A stretch of DNA of 64,000 bases from Punica granatum. Lineage: Eukaryota > Streptophyta > Magnoliopsida > Myrtales > Lythraceae. The notes beneath the pieces are model-generated. The model did no database searches. It saw only the letters and a list, made by a program, of their open reading frames with translations, and was not told the DNA's origin. Shown here piece by piece: positions 1 to 12,008 of the stretch (positions within the stretch are counted from its first letter, which is position 1; each line of letters starts with the position of its first letter). The DNA lies in contig NC_045130.1 of assembly GCF_007655135.1 (NCBI RefSeq), positions 15,314,001 to 15,378,000 on the forward strand, in the 5' to 3' direction. A program made the translations under genes and the position numbers.

Positions 1-2754
1 AGCCGGGGCGCTACATAGTTCAAGTGAAACAAATTGCTCTGTGGTCAAGTACACTACATATCTGCATCAGTGAATTAAACGTTTTGAGTCGTGCTTTGAA
101 GTAATGTACGTGTTTACATATGATCGTCATGATCACATAAGGAGACCTGGGATCAATGATTAGAGTTCTATCGCGAAGGTGCCATAGAAAGGTCGGGTGT
201 CCGTCATTCGATGCCTCGAAATACGTGCTGAGAGAGCAGAGGATGGGATTGGTGGGGACGTAGGGACAAAATATATATAAAGGGGTTGGGAGGGCATCAC
301 TGCTGAAACAAACCCCACGTGAAACAGAGGAGTAATACTTTAATATCCCCCAACCCTACCATTTTGTTGTTTGGTACGAACTTCATGCACATACACATAT
401 ATAGCCTTCGCTGCGTGTACCAGGCAATATATATATATATATAATTATTTCTTTGTTGTATCAAAATTAAATAATAAATGAAAAATATATAAAGATGATG
501 ATGATCAGTCGAAGAAAACGAATTAGGGCTTTCAATTCGGGAGAACTGTACTGTGGGTCCATCCTCATTAATTTTCCATGAAAATGAATGATATTTATGC
601 ATGAAGAGCAAAGCTAACCAGCTAGAAATCCAAAAGTAGAAAATCAGAAATTAGACCATGCAAGTGGTTCATATGGTGCTTTGATTTTTTTTTTTTAAGT
701 TAAGGATGATGTTCTTCCATCTGCTCATAAGATATAATAATTTTTCATAATGATTTGACGAGTTTTAACTTTGAGATCGGGGAAGAGAGACAAGATGTAA
801 GAAGGCTACGTGTGAGTGTTGAGCTCATCTATATATATATATAAAGTTATATTCTATGCAATAAATAGGGTTAGAGGGGTAAATTTCTATTGATATAGAG
901 TTAGAAAGGTAAATGTTTATTGAAATAGGGTTAGAAATGTCAATATTTAAATAATATTTACTCCTATACATAATTTAGATTAAATTAATTTGAAAATAAT
1001 AAAATTAGAAAATATTCTTTACTTAAATTAATTTATGTAAGTATTTTTTTCCTCATTCTAGAAAATTTTATTGGTAAAAAGTTAATTTCCAATTAATAGG
1101 TTAACTATATAATCTATAAATGAACTAAAAATAAATGAGAATCATGTTACACAGGTGAAAGAAGACTAGTATATTTCCTATTTTTGAAGCTCATTAATAA
1201 ATGAGAATCATGACATGATCATCTCATTATCAATCGGAGTTAATTAGGGCATCTCGGGTTAGAGTCATTCGACCTTGACAGTATTTATACGGACTAGAGG
1301 TTGGCTAACGCTGTACAATATATAGAGTTCATCCAAAAACCATATGTCTGCGGAAACATGATGGACTTCTAAGAAAAATTACTGAGGATACTGCTTATTA
1401 GACAATGTACTTCATGTCACTGACTGCTGATGCAACGTTCGACACAACAAGTTGTCCGAAAGATCCATCCGAAGAGGTGAACCCCGCTTGTCCATCACAT
1501 GTAGGTAGAACATCAATCAGATCAGATATTGTCATTGACCAGTTGATATAGAAAAGATCCCGCAAATTAGACTGTTGAACTGGTATATAGCTTTTATATA
1601 TGAAGCAAACAATGCATGCATGTACTTCAATGCAGAGGACTGTGTATGTCTAAATCGATTTTTATATGATATATATGGAATAGTACCCGATCATCAAATT
1701 CAAATGCCAGTACCACAAGATCTCTCAAGAACGCATCCTCCAATCTTTGCAAATAACGTGTCGAACGTTGTAAATTCTCTGTTACGGTATATGGAAATTT
1801 TCCTTGCTAGAAAACTTAATTAAGTTTGAATTCCCCGTGCTTCTTTTGCAGGCGCGTCATTCTCCGTTTTGCATCACTGATGATCGCATGGATATCGAAT
1901 CCGTTGAAGATTTCAGAGTTCACAATTGCATATTAAATTGACCAGTGCCTATATCTAGCTAGGAACATTTTGACATTCAAAATAATTCTCTGTTTCCAGG
2001 AAAGCTAAGTTTGGAGCGCAGTTCATGTGAAAGCTATCAATTTTCTTTCTCTCATCCGTTGTGATTGGGAAAAAAACACATATATTTCTACTAATTTGAA
2101 AAATGCATGAATCAGCAACCATGTATTATTATTATTTATATATTATATTTATGGTATATATATCGCACAACGATGAATAGTCAAATTCTTGACGTGAAGG
2201 GTGACATATTGAATCTCAGATTTGATAGGGACATGCCAAGATGCTCTTAATCTTGAATAATATGTAGCTAGGTGGATCCTCTCACTAAAAGAAGAAAAAA
2301 ACGCAATTATATTACAAAATCTTAATTTCGATTTTAATTTCGTACTTTGTTTTATTCATTGGTAAAATTTTTTCTATATCATTAGCTAATACCCTTAATT
2401 AGAAAAAGAATTGCAGACACTTCTAATATTTCCTTAGCATGGATGGATATAAATTAGAACCAAACATCACAACTAGTCAAGATATTGTACCATGTCATGC
2501 AATTCGACCTAAAGTTTGGTATGCCATTTAATTCCTCGGCATGTTTCACTTAGAAAAATTTTAAAATTTCGGTTAAGGCCTTCCTCAGTTGATTACTCTT
2601 AAGACCGATAAGCTTAAAGGTTGATTTGTTTATTAGTGTAATTAATGGTGCACCGTTAGACTAAAGACTTGTTACCTTTATGCGGGAATCTTTTAGGTTA
2701 ACTTCACATCAATTTGACTCCCAAATGTTGCCCAAATATGAACCCAAACAAAAT
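1..2754. other. AT-rich intergenic DNA, no gene recognised
   Basis: No conserved protein, RNA gene or bounded transposon could be recognised. Short open frames, such as one at 1575-1823, resemble no family I know and have AT-rich, non-coding-like composition. Short (TA)n runs occur near 427-443 and 828-842. The left end is simply the window edge, so a gene ending further left could leave untranslated DNA here. Confidence 0.6.
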
Positions 2755-2759
2755 TCTTT

Positions 2760-2978
2760 TTTTTTTTTTTTTTTTTTTTTTCGGGTATGTATCTTGATAT
2801 TTGTAAATCTAATAAGCTCCAACTAATTCAGTTCGATTCTGGTAATCCACTAAAGGGGCAAAACTCTCTCAATATGGATTTTCTCCATTCATAATTAAGT
2901 TTCGAGACTGAGACCTTATTTAAGGGAAACGAGCGTCGAACCGCTTAAATCAATCCATGTTGATAGTTAATTTACTTT
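2760..2978 (-). repeat. tRNA-derived SINE copy (poly-T side left)
   Basis: A run of about 22 T at 2760-2781 is followed by the same consensus seen in several other copies of this window: a GTAT block, a GACTAATT-like block, a cluster resembling TTTCGAGACTGAGACCTT, and an end near CATGTTGATAG. In minus orientation this reads as a short retroposon with a poly-A tail. No clear target duplication was found, so the limits are approximate. Assignment rests on similarity to the better bounded copies at 5576-5747 and 47482-47663. Confidence 0.55.
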
Positions 2979-3079
2979 TCAAATAACAAAGGTATTATTG
3001 GAATTTCGGTCCAAGTTTTCTTAGAAGAAAAATAGTATATAGTCTATGGAATTCTTAGAAGAAAAATAGTATATTTATA

Positions 3080-3955
3080 TCTATATCTATATATTAAGCT
3101 AAAAGAGAGTGTCAAATGACTCTCATTAACTTGTCACATGTCACTCTGTGAAATTCCAAAGGAAAATATATTTTATTTTCATCAATATATAAAATTTATT
3201 ACGCTAAAATTTGACTTTTTTGTACCTTTAAACAATAAATTAATGAATCAAAAGGTAGTGTATTTCTTTTATACTTTCATTTTATAAAGTAATTCTTAGA
3301 CCATATACAAAGTTCAAAATAAGTTCTATGATATGTTAATATCAAACACTGTTTATAATATCAATTTACATCTTATGAATACATACATGCAGAAAAACAC
3401 AATTAATAAATTATTAATCTGTGTCCCAGAAATAATACTTACATGACCAACATACATTTCAAGGAGAATATAAATACAATTTTAAAAAATCTATAGTTTG
3501 CCGCTCTTTGAAAAATAAAATTATTTTTGCAAATTTTTATAGTTGAAAAATATTGAATTTGTTCATAATTATTTCATTTTTAATATTTTTGTGGCACCAT
3601 ATGTATTATGTATGCTCATTTAGTTCTTAAAATGATGCTTATCAATTCACACATATATATAAAGAAGCATTTTCATATAAGATCCATATAATGAAAAATT
3701 ATTTTATGTAATCATGTTATATATCACTAATAATGAATTTTACCATTAGTATATATTGTAATGATTCTTTCAACAAATAACAATTCAAATTTTTTACCTT
3801 GAATTAATCGATATATTCTTCTGTAATAGTTTAATGTTACCTTTTACAATAAGTAGTATCTTCATCATCATCATAAAAGAATAAAAAATTACATGATAGA
3901 GAAGTTATAGTCCTAAAATTTTATATCTATGCATTGCATGGGTCAATCGCATTAG
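3080..3955 (+). mobile_element. Non-autonomous Helitron
   Basis: The left end begins with TC in TCTATATCTATATATTAAGC, typical of plant Helitron 5' ends, directly after an A. The right end has a small palindrome (ATGCATTGCAT, about 3929-3939) followed after a short spacer by ATTAG and then T, close to the family rule of a 3' hairpin plus CTRR inserted between A and T. No coding capacity for a Rep/helicase is visible in its 876 bp. A second hairpin-like end (CCCG...CGGG) at about 4026-4043 suggests that a related element lay next to it. Confidence 0.55.
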
Positions 3956-4076
3956 TAATCTATGAAAGGAGAAAGTATCTTATGAAAGATTGTTCATGCA
4001 TTAATACACAATAGATAGTAAACCCGTGTAATGTAGCGGGTCAAAAACTATTTTCACTAATTAGCTATAAAAATAT

Positions 4077-4233
4077 ATTTTTTTCTGTAACAAAGGAGGC
4101 TCAAGACCTAGTATAATGAAAGAGAAATCCTAATAACTAATAAAGAGACACGAGTGGTCCCATTAGGTGTTGAACTTGCAACCTTTAAGTCAACAAGCGA
4201 GGGCGTGTACCACTGCGCTGCACTCTTTTTTGA
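4077..4233 (-). repeat. tRNA-derived SINE flanked by 19-bp target duplication
   Basis: The copy is bounded by a near-perfect direct repeat TAATTRGCTATAAAAATAT at 4058-4076 and 4234-4252. On the minus strand it carries a box-A-like stretch (AGCGCAGTGGTACACGC) and, about 30 bases on, a degenerate box B (GGTTGCAAGTTCAACACC). These are the internal RNA polymerase III promoter elements of tRNA-derived SINEs. The sequence differs from the more abundant SINE family in this window, so it is a second family or an old subfamily. Confidence 0.7.
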
Positions 4234-4252
4234 TAATTGGCTATAAAAATAT

Positions 4253-5556
4253 TAAGCCAAAAGAATCATATTTAGATTTTATCCCCTTTTATGGTAAAAA
4301 TAAAAAGGTAATAATTGACGTTATATTATTATTTAAGTGCATATAGACTTAAATAATAATCATAAATACATAAGTAACATAAAAATATATATATGTTACG
4401 TCTATATCATGTTATTTCTTTAGGATTGCGTCTTATTGAGTTTTTCTATTTTTATAAGTGAATTATATCTCATTGTTGATCATGATATATGATCAAACTT
4501 GATTTAATCGTGTGTTAAATTTATCATTTTGACTCCATTGGTTCCTTAATGATGTCATATAATACTTTACCATTCACATTAAAATTTTAGCTTATATGGT
4601 TGGGGACTGAAAATGTTTAGAAGAAAGTTAATAATATTGCAATACAATAAAAAAATTGATATGATCAAAATCAAAATTATAATAATTTAATATATCTGAA
4701 AGATAAATTGGACATACTCTTTCATTATTTTGGATGATAATTAAAAAGCAAGAAAAACAATAGAATTGTCAATTAAGTAAAAAGGAGGTAAAGTTAAAAG
4801 GATATAAATATAACATGAGTTTCTTTGAAAATTTATATATGCTTTATTCAGATTAAGTTTTAGTCGTTATACTTGAAATGGGGCTTCTTTAATTTTTTTC
4901 AAGAATTACTTGACGGATGATATTTTGTTTTAAAATAAATAGGCATATTAGTTAGTTGGAAGTGGTTTAAAAGAAGGACCTTCAAAAGATGGTGTAAAAC
5001 ATTTATTAAGTACATTAAAATAATTATATTTAGACTTTTTAGAAAAGTAAAATTGATTAGAATACTGGAAAAAATCTGAAGATTGTAATCAAATATTGGA
5101 AATGATTAGAGGGGTTAAAGTGAAGGATCAATTTGTAAAAGTTTTTGAATCTATAAAATACAATTTTTTTAAAAAAAAATTTTGGAGGACACGTGTCTAC
5201 CTTATATTCATAAGGACCAGTTTTTTGTATTTAGTTAGTTTAGTTAGTTAATCAATCAATTGTCTTACATGGCACGTAAGCAATCAATTAGAAAGAGAAA
5301 GGTAGGCTGTGAAGATGATAACTATTTTGCTACCATTCCTAATGTGTGTTAGGCAAAGACGAGCCAAAAAGAAAAAAAAAAAAACATGGTCTATCTCCCC
5401 AACACACAATCGCATTAGTGAAAGCTTTGATCCGAACCCCTGCCAGCTACAAGGATTCTCGCTGAAAATCGAAAAAAGAGGATCTCATACCACAAAGATC
5501 TTATAAACTGGTCTAATGACATGTCTTCAATTGAGTTTCCAGGATCATGGGTATGC
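4253..5556. other. AT-rich intergenic DNA
   Basis: Only A/T-rich sequence is visible, with no recognised gene or bounded repeat. The short open frame at 5309-5506 overlaps the next SINE's flank and has no family resemblance. Confidence 0.5.
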
Positions 5557-5575
5557 TTAAGCATTTATGAGTTTT

Positions 5576-5747
5576 TTTTTTTTTTGTAACATGGTATCCT
5601 GAATCTCAATAGTCCCGGTTAATCTAATTCGAGTAGGATATGTTTACTAAGGGATAAAACTTTCTCAGTACAGATTGTCTCCATTTACAAAATTCGAATT
5701 CGAGACCTTACTTAAAAGAAAAAATGCCTTGAATCAATTCATGCTAA
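5576..5747 (-). repeat. tRNA-derived SINE with 19-bp target duplication
   Basis: The direct repeat TTAAGCATTTATGAGTTTT occurs at 5557-5575 and 5748-5766, exactly flanking a 172-bp insert that starts with a T run on the plus strand (a poly-A tail on the minus strand). Inside is the consensus shared with copies at 2.8, 23.3, 33.6, 34.3, 34.6 and 47.5 kb, including TTCGAATTCGAGACCTTAC. The long perfect duplication marks a fairly recent L1-type retroposition. Confidence 0.85.
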
Positions 5748-5766
5748 TTAAGCATTTATGAGTTTT

Positions 5767-8383
5767 ATATCCAAACGTATATTCATATCCCCGGGTGCGA
5801 AGAGCTTATTCATGAAATATATTTCCATAATATATATGTATATATAGGTTGAAATTTTATTATTACTAATTGTGATACATGAGCAGATACATTAATAATT
5901 CCTATCACATAAATATGCGAACCCTTTTTCATGTTCTATAATTATTTTTGGTAAAAGAACCTTGCGTATTATTAATAAAGGTGTTAATTCATGCACGATA
6001 GATATTGCCCCAACCCACCAATGTCCCCACGAATGAACAGTACAAGACTTAAACAATGACGAAGTAGTCTTCCAAAGTTGAGTGATAAGATGTTGACATT
6101 GATTAATAATACTAAGCCCAATTCGTCAAATAATGTTGTCTGCCGATTTTGTCGGAATGAAAATACTGAGATAATTATAAATTATTCAGATATATGGAGT
6201 GCAATCAATCAATCAATCAATCATAATAATAAGCAACTTCGCGGTTGACGTGTGAAGTGGATGTGTTTAGACCACAAATTGCTTGTAGCTACCGGCTTGT
6301 GTGTGTACAAGAGAAAATAATTGTATACTTTTTTTTATGTCTTTTTGATTATACGGGTCCAAACTCCAAAGCATAAAACAAAGGAGAAATAATAAAAACA
6401 AAATTAGTGTGTCTATATATATATATATACATTAGACGAGCCAATTCTATCAAGTCGATGGTGACGGCGGCAAACATCGGTTTGTGCCTCATCTTTCATA
6501 AGCTCGAGATTTCGAACCACTTTTAAAGTAATCGGGTTTAACTTAATTAGCGAATAATATGCTGGTTGGGTGAGCTGCCATGCCGACGACTCGATCCTTC
6601 AGCCATTTTGCTCGATCCATAGTAAAATTCGTAACTTAGCTAGACATGCCAAGTGGCATGATATGAGTTCGTTCATTATCTAATCCGTGATATAAGGCAA
6701 ATCCATATTACTCTATAAGAAAATTAACATTAATTTCATGCACGTGGTCATTATAATAAGCTCATAAGATTCAGCTGGGGGAAGATACGTATGCTCTCCC
6801 CTCGATGGGAAGTTGTTATAATTCATTGATTATTCGTTTGTTTATCGGTTTGTCCTTTTATCCTTATTGATAATATCTAACTGTTTACTATAATTAAATA
6901 TCTACCGTGTTGACCAATGACAGTGATGCTTAGAAGTATTTCTGTTGATTATTCGATAAAATGTGAATCCTCAATTGATTGTCGGGAAAAATGAACCTGG
7001 GCGCCAACATAATCTCCCATCATCAAATTCATATGCAATTGACCACCCAATATTGCAAGGAATCCTTGAATCATCATATCTCGATGCGTAACGTGACTTG
7101 AGAAATACCAATATAATTACAGTAAACGAAAAAATGAACTTATAAACACGTAGATAATCATTCTCACTAGATACAATCCACTAACTAAATTTATGGGAAT
7201 CACCACCATTAACATTATCCTTACAAGTATATTATGATGACATCGGAAAACAACGATATGTTTATGTGGTTCCGATCGGACATTCGGTTTTGGGGAAACG
7301 CAACACATGGGTCTTCGACTTTTCGACTCGACCGGTTTGTGGACGTGAGAAAGGGGAGCATCAAGTGGCCCATTACCTTTGCAGACTTTAAGCCTGGCTT
7401 TACCAATTCTGTGGGCCCAGATTAATCATTGGGCTTGGACTTGTGTGGCCCAATTAATGTAGAATGGGCCCACCCATAGATAATACGACCTGCGGCTGTG
7501 TTAGCATAGCATAATGCTCGATCTCACAAAGAAACATAATTCAATACGGATTTATAGACTGAAGCGAGGATCCTCCTGCCCAGTTTTCACTAGGGTAGGG
7601 TAGGGTATAGAATAGTTGTAGCAGGTTGAGAATTAGGATTACGGCGAAGTATGCATCACTTCAATTGAATTGTGCTTATCTGATATGTTTTAACACGTAT
7701 TTTCCTTTATAGTTGTCTCGACGGATCCTCTGTATGGATTTTCTTCGCCAACTTGTAGTATAATACCGACCGAAACAGTCTTTGCACCGAGAATGATGAG
7801 AAACAAACCAATCGAGGCCGTTAAGTCCGGACAGAAGAGCAGCAAAATTCAGAAACTACTTTGGGAACTATACAACATAAGGTGGCAAAATCAAGTCGAA
7901 GCAATCGCATTGGAAGGCCATTTTCATCCCTCAGGACAGCTGCCAGATCATGTGAAAGCAAGAGAGTGACCTGAATGAGAATGATAGGAAACTAATACTG
8001 ATGAACAATGAAGACATCATTGATTAATCGAGACGAATTCTCATTTCGATCTTCCATTATGTACCATAAAACGCCTATATACGAACCTGAAGGGATCGAA
8101 AAGCTTGGTGACGGAATCGAACTTGCAGATCCATCACTGATTTGGAAGCCGGAAAATGACCAAATCCAAATCTCAGAAGCCTTCTCAGGGACACAATCCA
8201 TTGGATAATCGTTCTAAGAGATAATTATTGAGCTGATTAAATCCACAGAAAATCGAACCAATCGGAATCATAACATCAATCCATATCCATTTGACCGGAA
8301 AATCACCACTTTACCGACTGTCCGTTGCGCTCCTCAATCGACAAAAATTATCGATGGAATCGAGAAAGCATAGAAGAGAGGAC
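5767..8383. other. Intergenic DNA with a promoter-like GGCCCA cluster
   Basis: No protein-coding gene was recognised. From about 7408 to 7475 there are four TGGGCC/TGGGCT-type motifs (plant site II elements), and at 7593-7608 a TAGGG tandem resembling telo-box sequence. These motifs usually sit just upstream of transcription starts, yet no gene was found next to them. Overlapping open frames on both strands at 7992-8208 have no recognisable family. The last part, up to 8383, probably includes the 3' untranslated region of the DUF1279 gene. Confidence 0.4.
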
Positions 8384-8857
8384 TCATCTTACGCTGTCCT
8401 TGATAATCCGCCTCCTAGCCAGAAACCTCGCCACCGGAGGTGTGACTGCTATCGTGATCGGGACCCTCACCGGAAACAGCGCCTTATTACACAGGACAGC
8501 CAAGGTCAGGGCTCCGCCGGTGGAGGCAACCAGCTCCGCAGTACGATTCCGCTTCTTCCCCGCCTCCTCCTCCACCATGCCGGGCGTAGACGACGACAAA
8601 TCAATACCGGTATCTTCGGCCACGAACCCGTCGGTGTTCACAGGTGGTGAAGACGACTCGGCTCCTTCGGGCTGCTCATTGCCGGAGACTCCCGGGAGGT
8701 GGAGCTTAGAGAAGATGGACTCGACGTCGGCGTTGTTCTTGATGGCGACGTAGAGACCGGTGATGGAGGCGGCGGAGACGGAGAAGTGGACTCCCAGGGC
8801 AACCTTGCCGTACTTCTTGAGGAGCTCCTTGAATCTGCCGGTTAAGGACGAAGCCAT
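8384..8857 (-). CDS. DUF1279 (FAM210-like) small membrane protein
   Basis: A single open frame of 157 residues. Residues 1-52 (MASSLTGRFKELLKKYGKVA onwards) and about 105-152 (ASTGGALTLAVLCNKALFPV through PPVARFLARRR) match the two halves of the plant DUF1279 domain, with hydrophobic segments near residues 20-40 and 110-140. The middle, about residues 60-100, is a low-complexity acidic and Ser/Pro linker longer than in the short plant homologues I know (about 130 residues). Animal FAM210 proteins with this domain act in mitochondria; the plant role is not established. A GTAAGATG sequence at the very end could act as a splice donor, so an alternative terminal exon is possible, but the frame closes at once and the length fits the family. 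A telo-box lies about 90 bases upstream. Confidence 0.8.
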   Translation of the reverse strand: MASSLTGRFKELLKKYGKVALGVHFSVSAASITGLYVAIKNNADVESIFSKLHLPGVSGNEQPEGAESSSPPVNTDGFVAEDTGIDLSSSTPGMVEEEAGKKRNRTAELVASTGGALTLAVLCNKALFPVRVPITIAVTPPVARFLARRRIIKDSVR

Positions 8858-8949
8858 CCCTATCGAACGAATGGGAAGCAGAACGAAGGTTCTTGAGCAG
8901 TTGTGGTCGAGACAAAGAAAGACCTGCGGAACGTTGTGGGGGTTTTGAA

Positions 8950-8958
8950 TTAGGGTTT
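8950..8958 (-). promoter_or_regulatory. Telo-box upstream of DUF1279 gene
   Basis: AAACCCTAA reads on the minus strand about 93 bases before the start codon. Telo-boxes are common near transcription starts of plant housekeeping and translation or mitochondrial genes. The function here is inferred from position only. Confidence 0.4.
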
Positions 8959-9328
8959 TGAAGCTTCGGCTTCTGGTCTGGAGCAGAGGAAGCTTGCGAC
9001 GTCGTTTTAAGGGTTTTTATTATTATTATTATTTAAATATACGCGATTTTCTTTCTTTTGATTCCGCAGTCAGACCTTGTCTTGTGACCCAAGCCAACTG
9101 CCATGATAAACATTGAAATTTTGCTAACGATGACGCGAATTGTCCATGATATGAATCTTAACAGCATGCACTGGCAGCATTTCCCCAATGGGCTTCATAA
9201 TTTTTTATTTAATTAGTGACACTTCAATTATAATATATAAATATGAGGCACGAGATATGAAAATTTCATTGATTAATTATCAGCTCTCTAAATTTCGTCG
9301 ATTTTTCGACTGTCTCTTGTCTCCCTAA

Positions 9329-10014
9329 CATTTTGATTAGATAGAGGGCTATGGAGGATTATGAATGGGAGTTTTATGAAAGGTTATAATAGGATTACTT
9401 AAATCTTCATAACCCTCCAAACACCCACATTTTCATTCTATCAATTTAGGGTGTTACGAATGAATAAGTTATCAAAAGTCATTTTTAACCTCATCTTTTG
9501 ACAAATTGCAATAATGTCATCTCTAATTATATCACCTTTGCTCATTCATATATATGCACCCAGAAGTATATATACATATATAGAAATTATAAATAATTTC
9601 TCTTATATATACACACCACCTATATATATATATATATCGTCTAAACTCTATTATTTTTTTTATATTTATTATCTGTCTACCTCTATCTACCTTGATTCTC
9701 ATACACATATATATACATATGTTTTTATATATATATATATATATATATTCATTACACATTTACTATACATATATATATATACAGCTAGTAAATACTATAA
9801 AATCTATTGTTTATCTTTATTCGTGGATTATATGAAATGGATATAATGATAAAATAATATGCTTATATTATTCCATCCCATCCTTTCTTAATGTTATCTA
9901 AACATGAATTATGAAGGATTAAAAGAATCCCTCATAAACCACCCCATCCCATCCCCATACCCACCCCACTTCATCCCTCCATAACTCATCACATCCCATT
10001 ATCCAAACAAAATG
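9329..10014. mobile_element. Tourist-like MITE (PIF/Harbinger group)
   Basis: The ends are imperfect inverted repeats of the form CATTTTGNTTRGATAnnGGG, and TAA stands on both outer sides (9326-9328 and 10015-10017), the 3-bp target duplication typical of PIF/Harbinger and Tourist elements. Both arms continue inward with related ATGGAGG...GGATG sequence. The middle (about 9530-9790) is dominated by (TA)n/ATAC microsatellites, which give spurious YIYIYI-type open frames on both strands. No transposase. Confidence 0.7.
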
Positions 10015-10017
10015 TAA

Positions 10018-10321
10018 GAGAACAGAAAAATTGATGCTTGAGGGAAAACAAAAAGAGGATGCTCAAGTACATAATGAAATACATCGACGGATGGTCGTAA
10101 CAACTTTAATGTTTGCACTCCATATTAGGGGTGGATCATATATGTGGTGTCAGTCTAAGGTCTGGTGTATGGCTTCTTAATAATCCCCACATCCAACTTG
10201 AAGAAGGGAGAAATTATACGTGTTTGAGTCTATATATGTTTGAATGGTTCTCATTCTTTCTTTCTTTCTTTCTTCCTTTTTTTTTTTTACCGCGTTCTCT
10301 TTCCTTTATAATTAGATAAAA
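10018..10321. other. Short intergenic stretch with (TTTC)n
   Basis: A TTTC-rich tract lies near 10254-10290. No gene was recognised. Confidence 0.4.
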
Positions 10322-10876
10322 CTAGATGGAGGACCTGCGTGTATGCACGGATTAGTATTGAAAAGATGATTGACCACTTATGACATAAGCTTATAAATGA
10401 TATAAAATGTTTACGAATAACAAAGATTCGTCCATGATTACATTAACAAAGTTGACTATAAGAAAGTTGATATTTAGCTATGGTTTATTTTCTATTGATC
10501 CTATTTCAATTAAAGTTCTTAATTTTGGTTCTCAAATAGGTTGATGATGTGCTATAAAATAGTTAACTAAATAATTTTATGCTTAAAAAAATTAGATTTT
10601 TGTAATTCGTACAGTATGAAAATTTGTGCTTTATTAATGAGAAAATGCTATGAACACATATAAAGAAATAATTTTTTAAAAATTTTATTTTTAAAACTAT
10701 ATTAGATGACTTTTCATATTCAGTAACTAAATAATTTTTAGAATTCCATGATGATGATGTAGCTCAACGCTATTTTTCGCATCGTGATTTGTGGGAACTT
10801 CAACTATGAGCCACCTAAGTCATACGTGATATTGTCCGACATATCATTCTGGCTTTTATAACTATGTATAGATAGA
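10322..10876 (-). mobile_element. Non-autonomous Helitron, minus strand
   Basis: On the minus strand the element begins TCTATCTATACATAG after an A (right edge 10876) and ends with a small stem (CGTGCATACACG), a spacer and CTAG followed by T (left edge 10322). These are the TC start, 3' hairpin and CTAG end of plant Helitrons, inserted between A and T with no target duplication. At 555 bp it has no coding capacity. Confidence 0.6.
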
Positions 10877-11569
10877 TGCATTATCATTTCATTTTATTAA
10901 ACCCATGAGCCTCCCTTATGATAGAATAAAGGAAAATCTAGAATCTTAAATGAATAGCGATCAAACAACCGAAGAAACTAAAGAGAATCCCATGTAAGGT
11001 AATTAACTTGAATGCAGAAATTGACTGATATTGAAGAAAAAAATTGAAACATAATTAGTAGATAGATTTATGCTCCTAAGCTAAACAATAGATTATGTTA
11101 GTTTCTGTCACAACAACTGATGCGACAGAAAACATGGCAAATCGGTATCTTAAGAAAAACAGGTTTTGACGACCCTGTCTCGAGGGAAACGGTATTCGGA
11201 GCACAACTTTTGGCATTCGGCCGTGAAAAGACGAGATTTAGACCAAATTCCATCGTTTATGGTATCAAACAGGCATTTTTATGTTATTTGGGTATTTTTA
11301 CAATTTTAGGAAAAGTTTATGTCTTTCGTGTAATTTAGGCGTTTTAATTCCTATTTGAGCTTTGTAAAACCCTAGGGTTGAACATTTTGTCTTTTGATCA
11401 ATTAATAAAAATTGGAGCTTTCGTGCTCTTTGCCCATTTTCGGATTTGATTCGAGTTGAATGCCAATTTCATAGGAATTCAAAGAATCAATAGGGATTGA
11501 AAGTTGTAGTTCCGGTATTCTGTAGAATCAACGGGTCTGTGACAGGTTCTTTGTGTGTACGCTGCGTTA

Positions 11570-11584
11570 GTTGGTATCAGAGTC
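11570..11584 (+). other. Primer binding site (initiator-Met tRNA type)
   Basis: GTTGGTATCAGAGTC directly follows the LTR end and matches the usual plant tRNA-iMet primer site TGGTATCAGAGC with one change. It fixes the 3' limit of the LTR. Confidence 0.75.
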
Positions 11585-11605
11585 AAGTTCGCTCTTGGAT
11601 CAGCG

Positions 11606-11776
11606 ATGCCGCCCCGAAGAATGGTTAATCAACGTCGTGCTGCGGAGGAGGAAAAATTGAATCGAAGGATCAAGCATATCATGGATACCCAGCTAGGGGT
11701 GGAGTTGGAGCGTAGGCTGGACGAGGTTGTGGATTGCCTAGCCGAGAGGATGGGAACGCTATTGGAGGCTCGGTAG
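11606..11776 (+). pseudogene. Truncated gag N-terminus of the Ty3 element
   Basis: The frame encodes 56 residues from ATG to TAG, rich in Arg/Glu, and begins MPPRRMVNQRRAAEEEK. After the stop, the third frame carries acidic sequence (DDDEYDSYFEGEAAEY) resembling later gag before the internal deletion. Recognition rests on position after the primer site and on similarity to the MSPRRTANQR start at 29.7 kb. Confidence 0.6.
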
Positions 11777-12008
11777 GAGGTCGACCCGAGGAGAGGCCGA
11801 GTCCCTAATCCGACTGCGGACTTAGATGATGACGAGTATGATTCCTATTTTGAAGGGGAAGCGGCTGAGTATGCTAGGGGGGATCGTAGGAGAGGTTGGT
11901 TGTCGACAGCAAAAACAGACCAGAGGCGATGAGAGACGGGACTTAGGACCGATATTCCCGAATTCATAAAGAGATGGAGAAGTACGTGCAACGTGTAAGG
12001 TTTGTCAA

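Noticed and set aside
1575..1823. 82-residue open frame
   Set aside because: No family resemblance, no splice or promoter context, AT-driven composition.
8291..8948. Several open frames opposite or shifted to the DUF1279 gene
   Set aside because: They are shadow frames of the GC-richer coding region; only the minus-strand frame matches a family.
9514..9846. Open frames of YIYIYI-type on both strands
   Set aside because: They are translations of TA/ATAC microsatellites inside a MITE.
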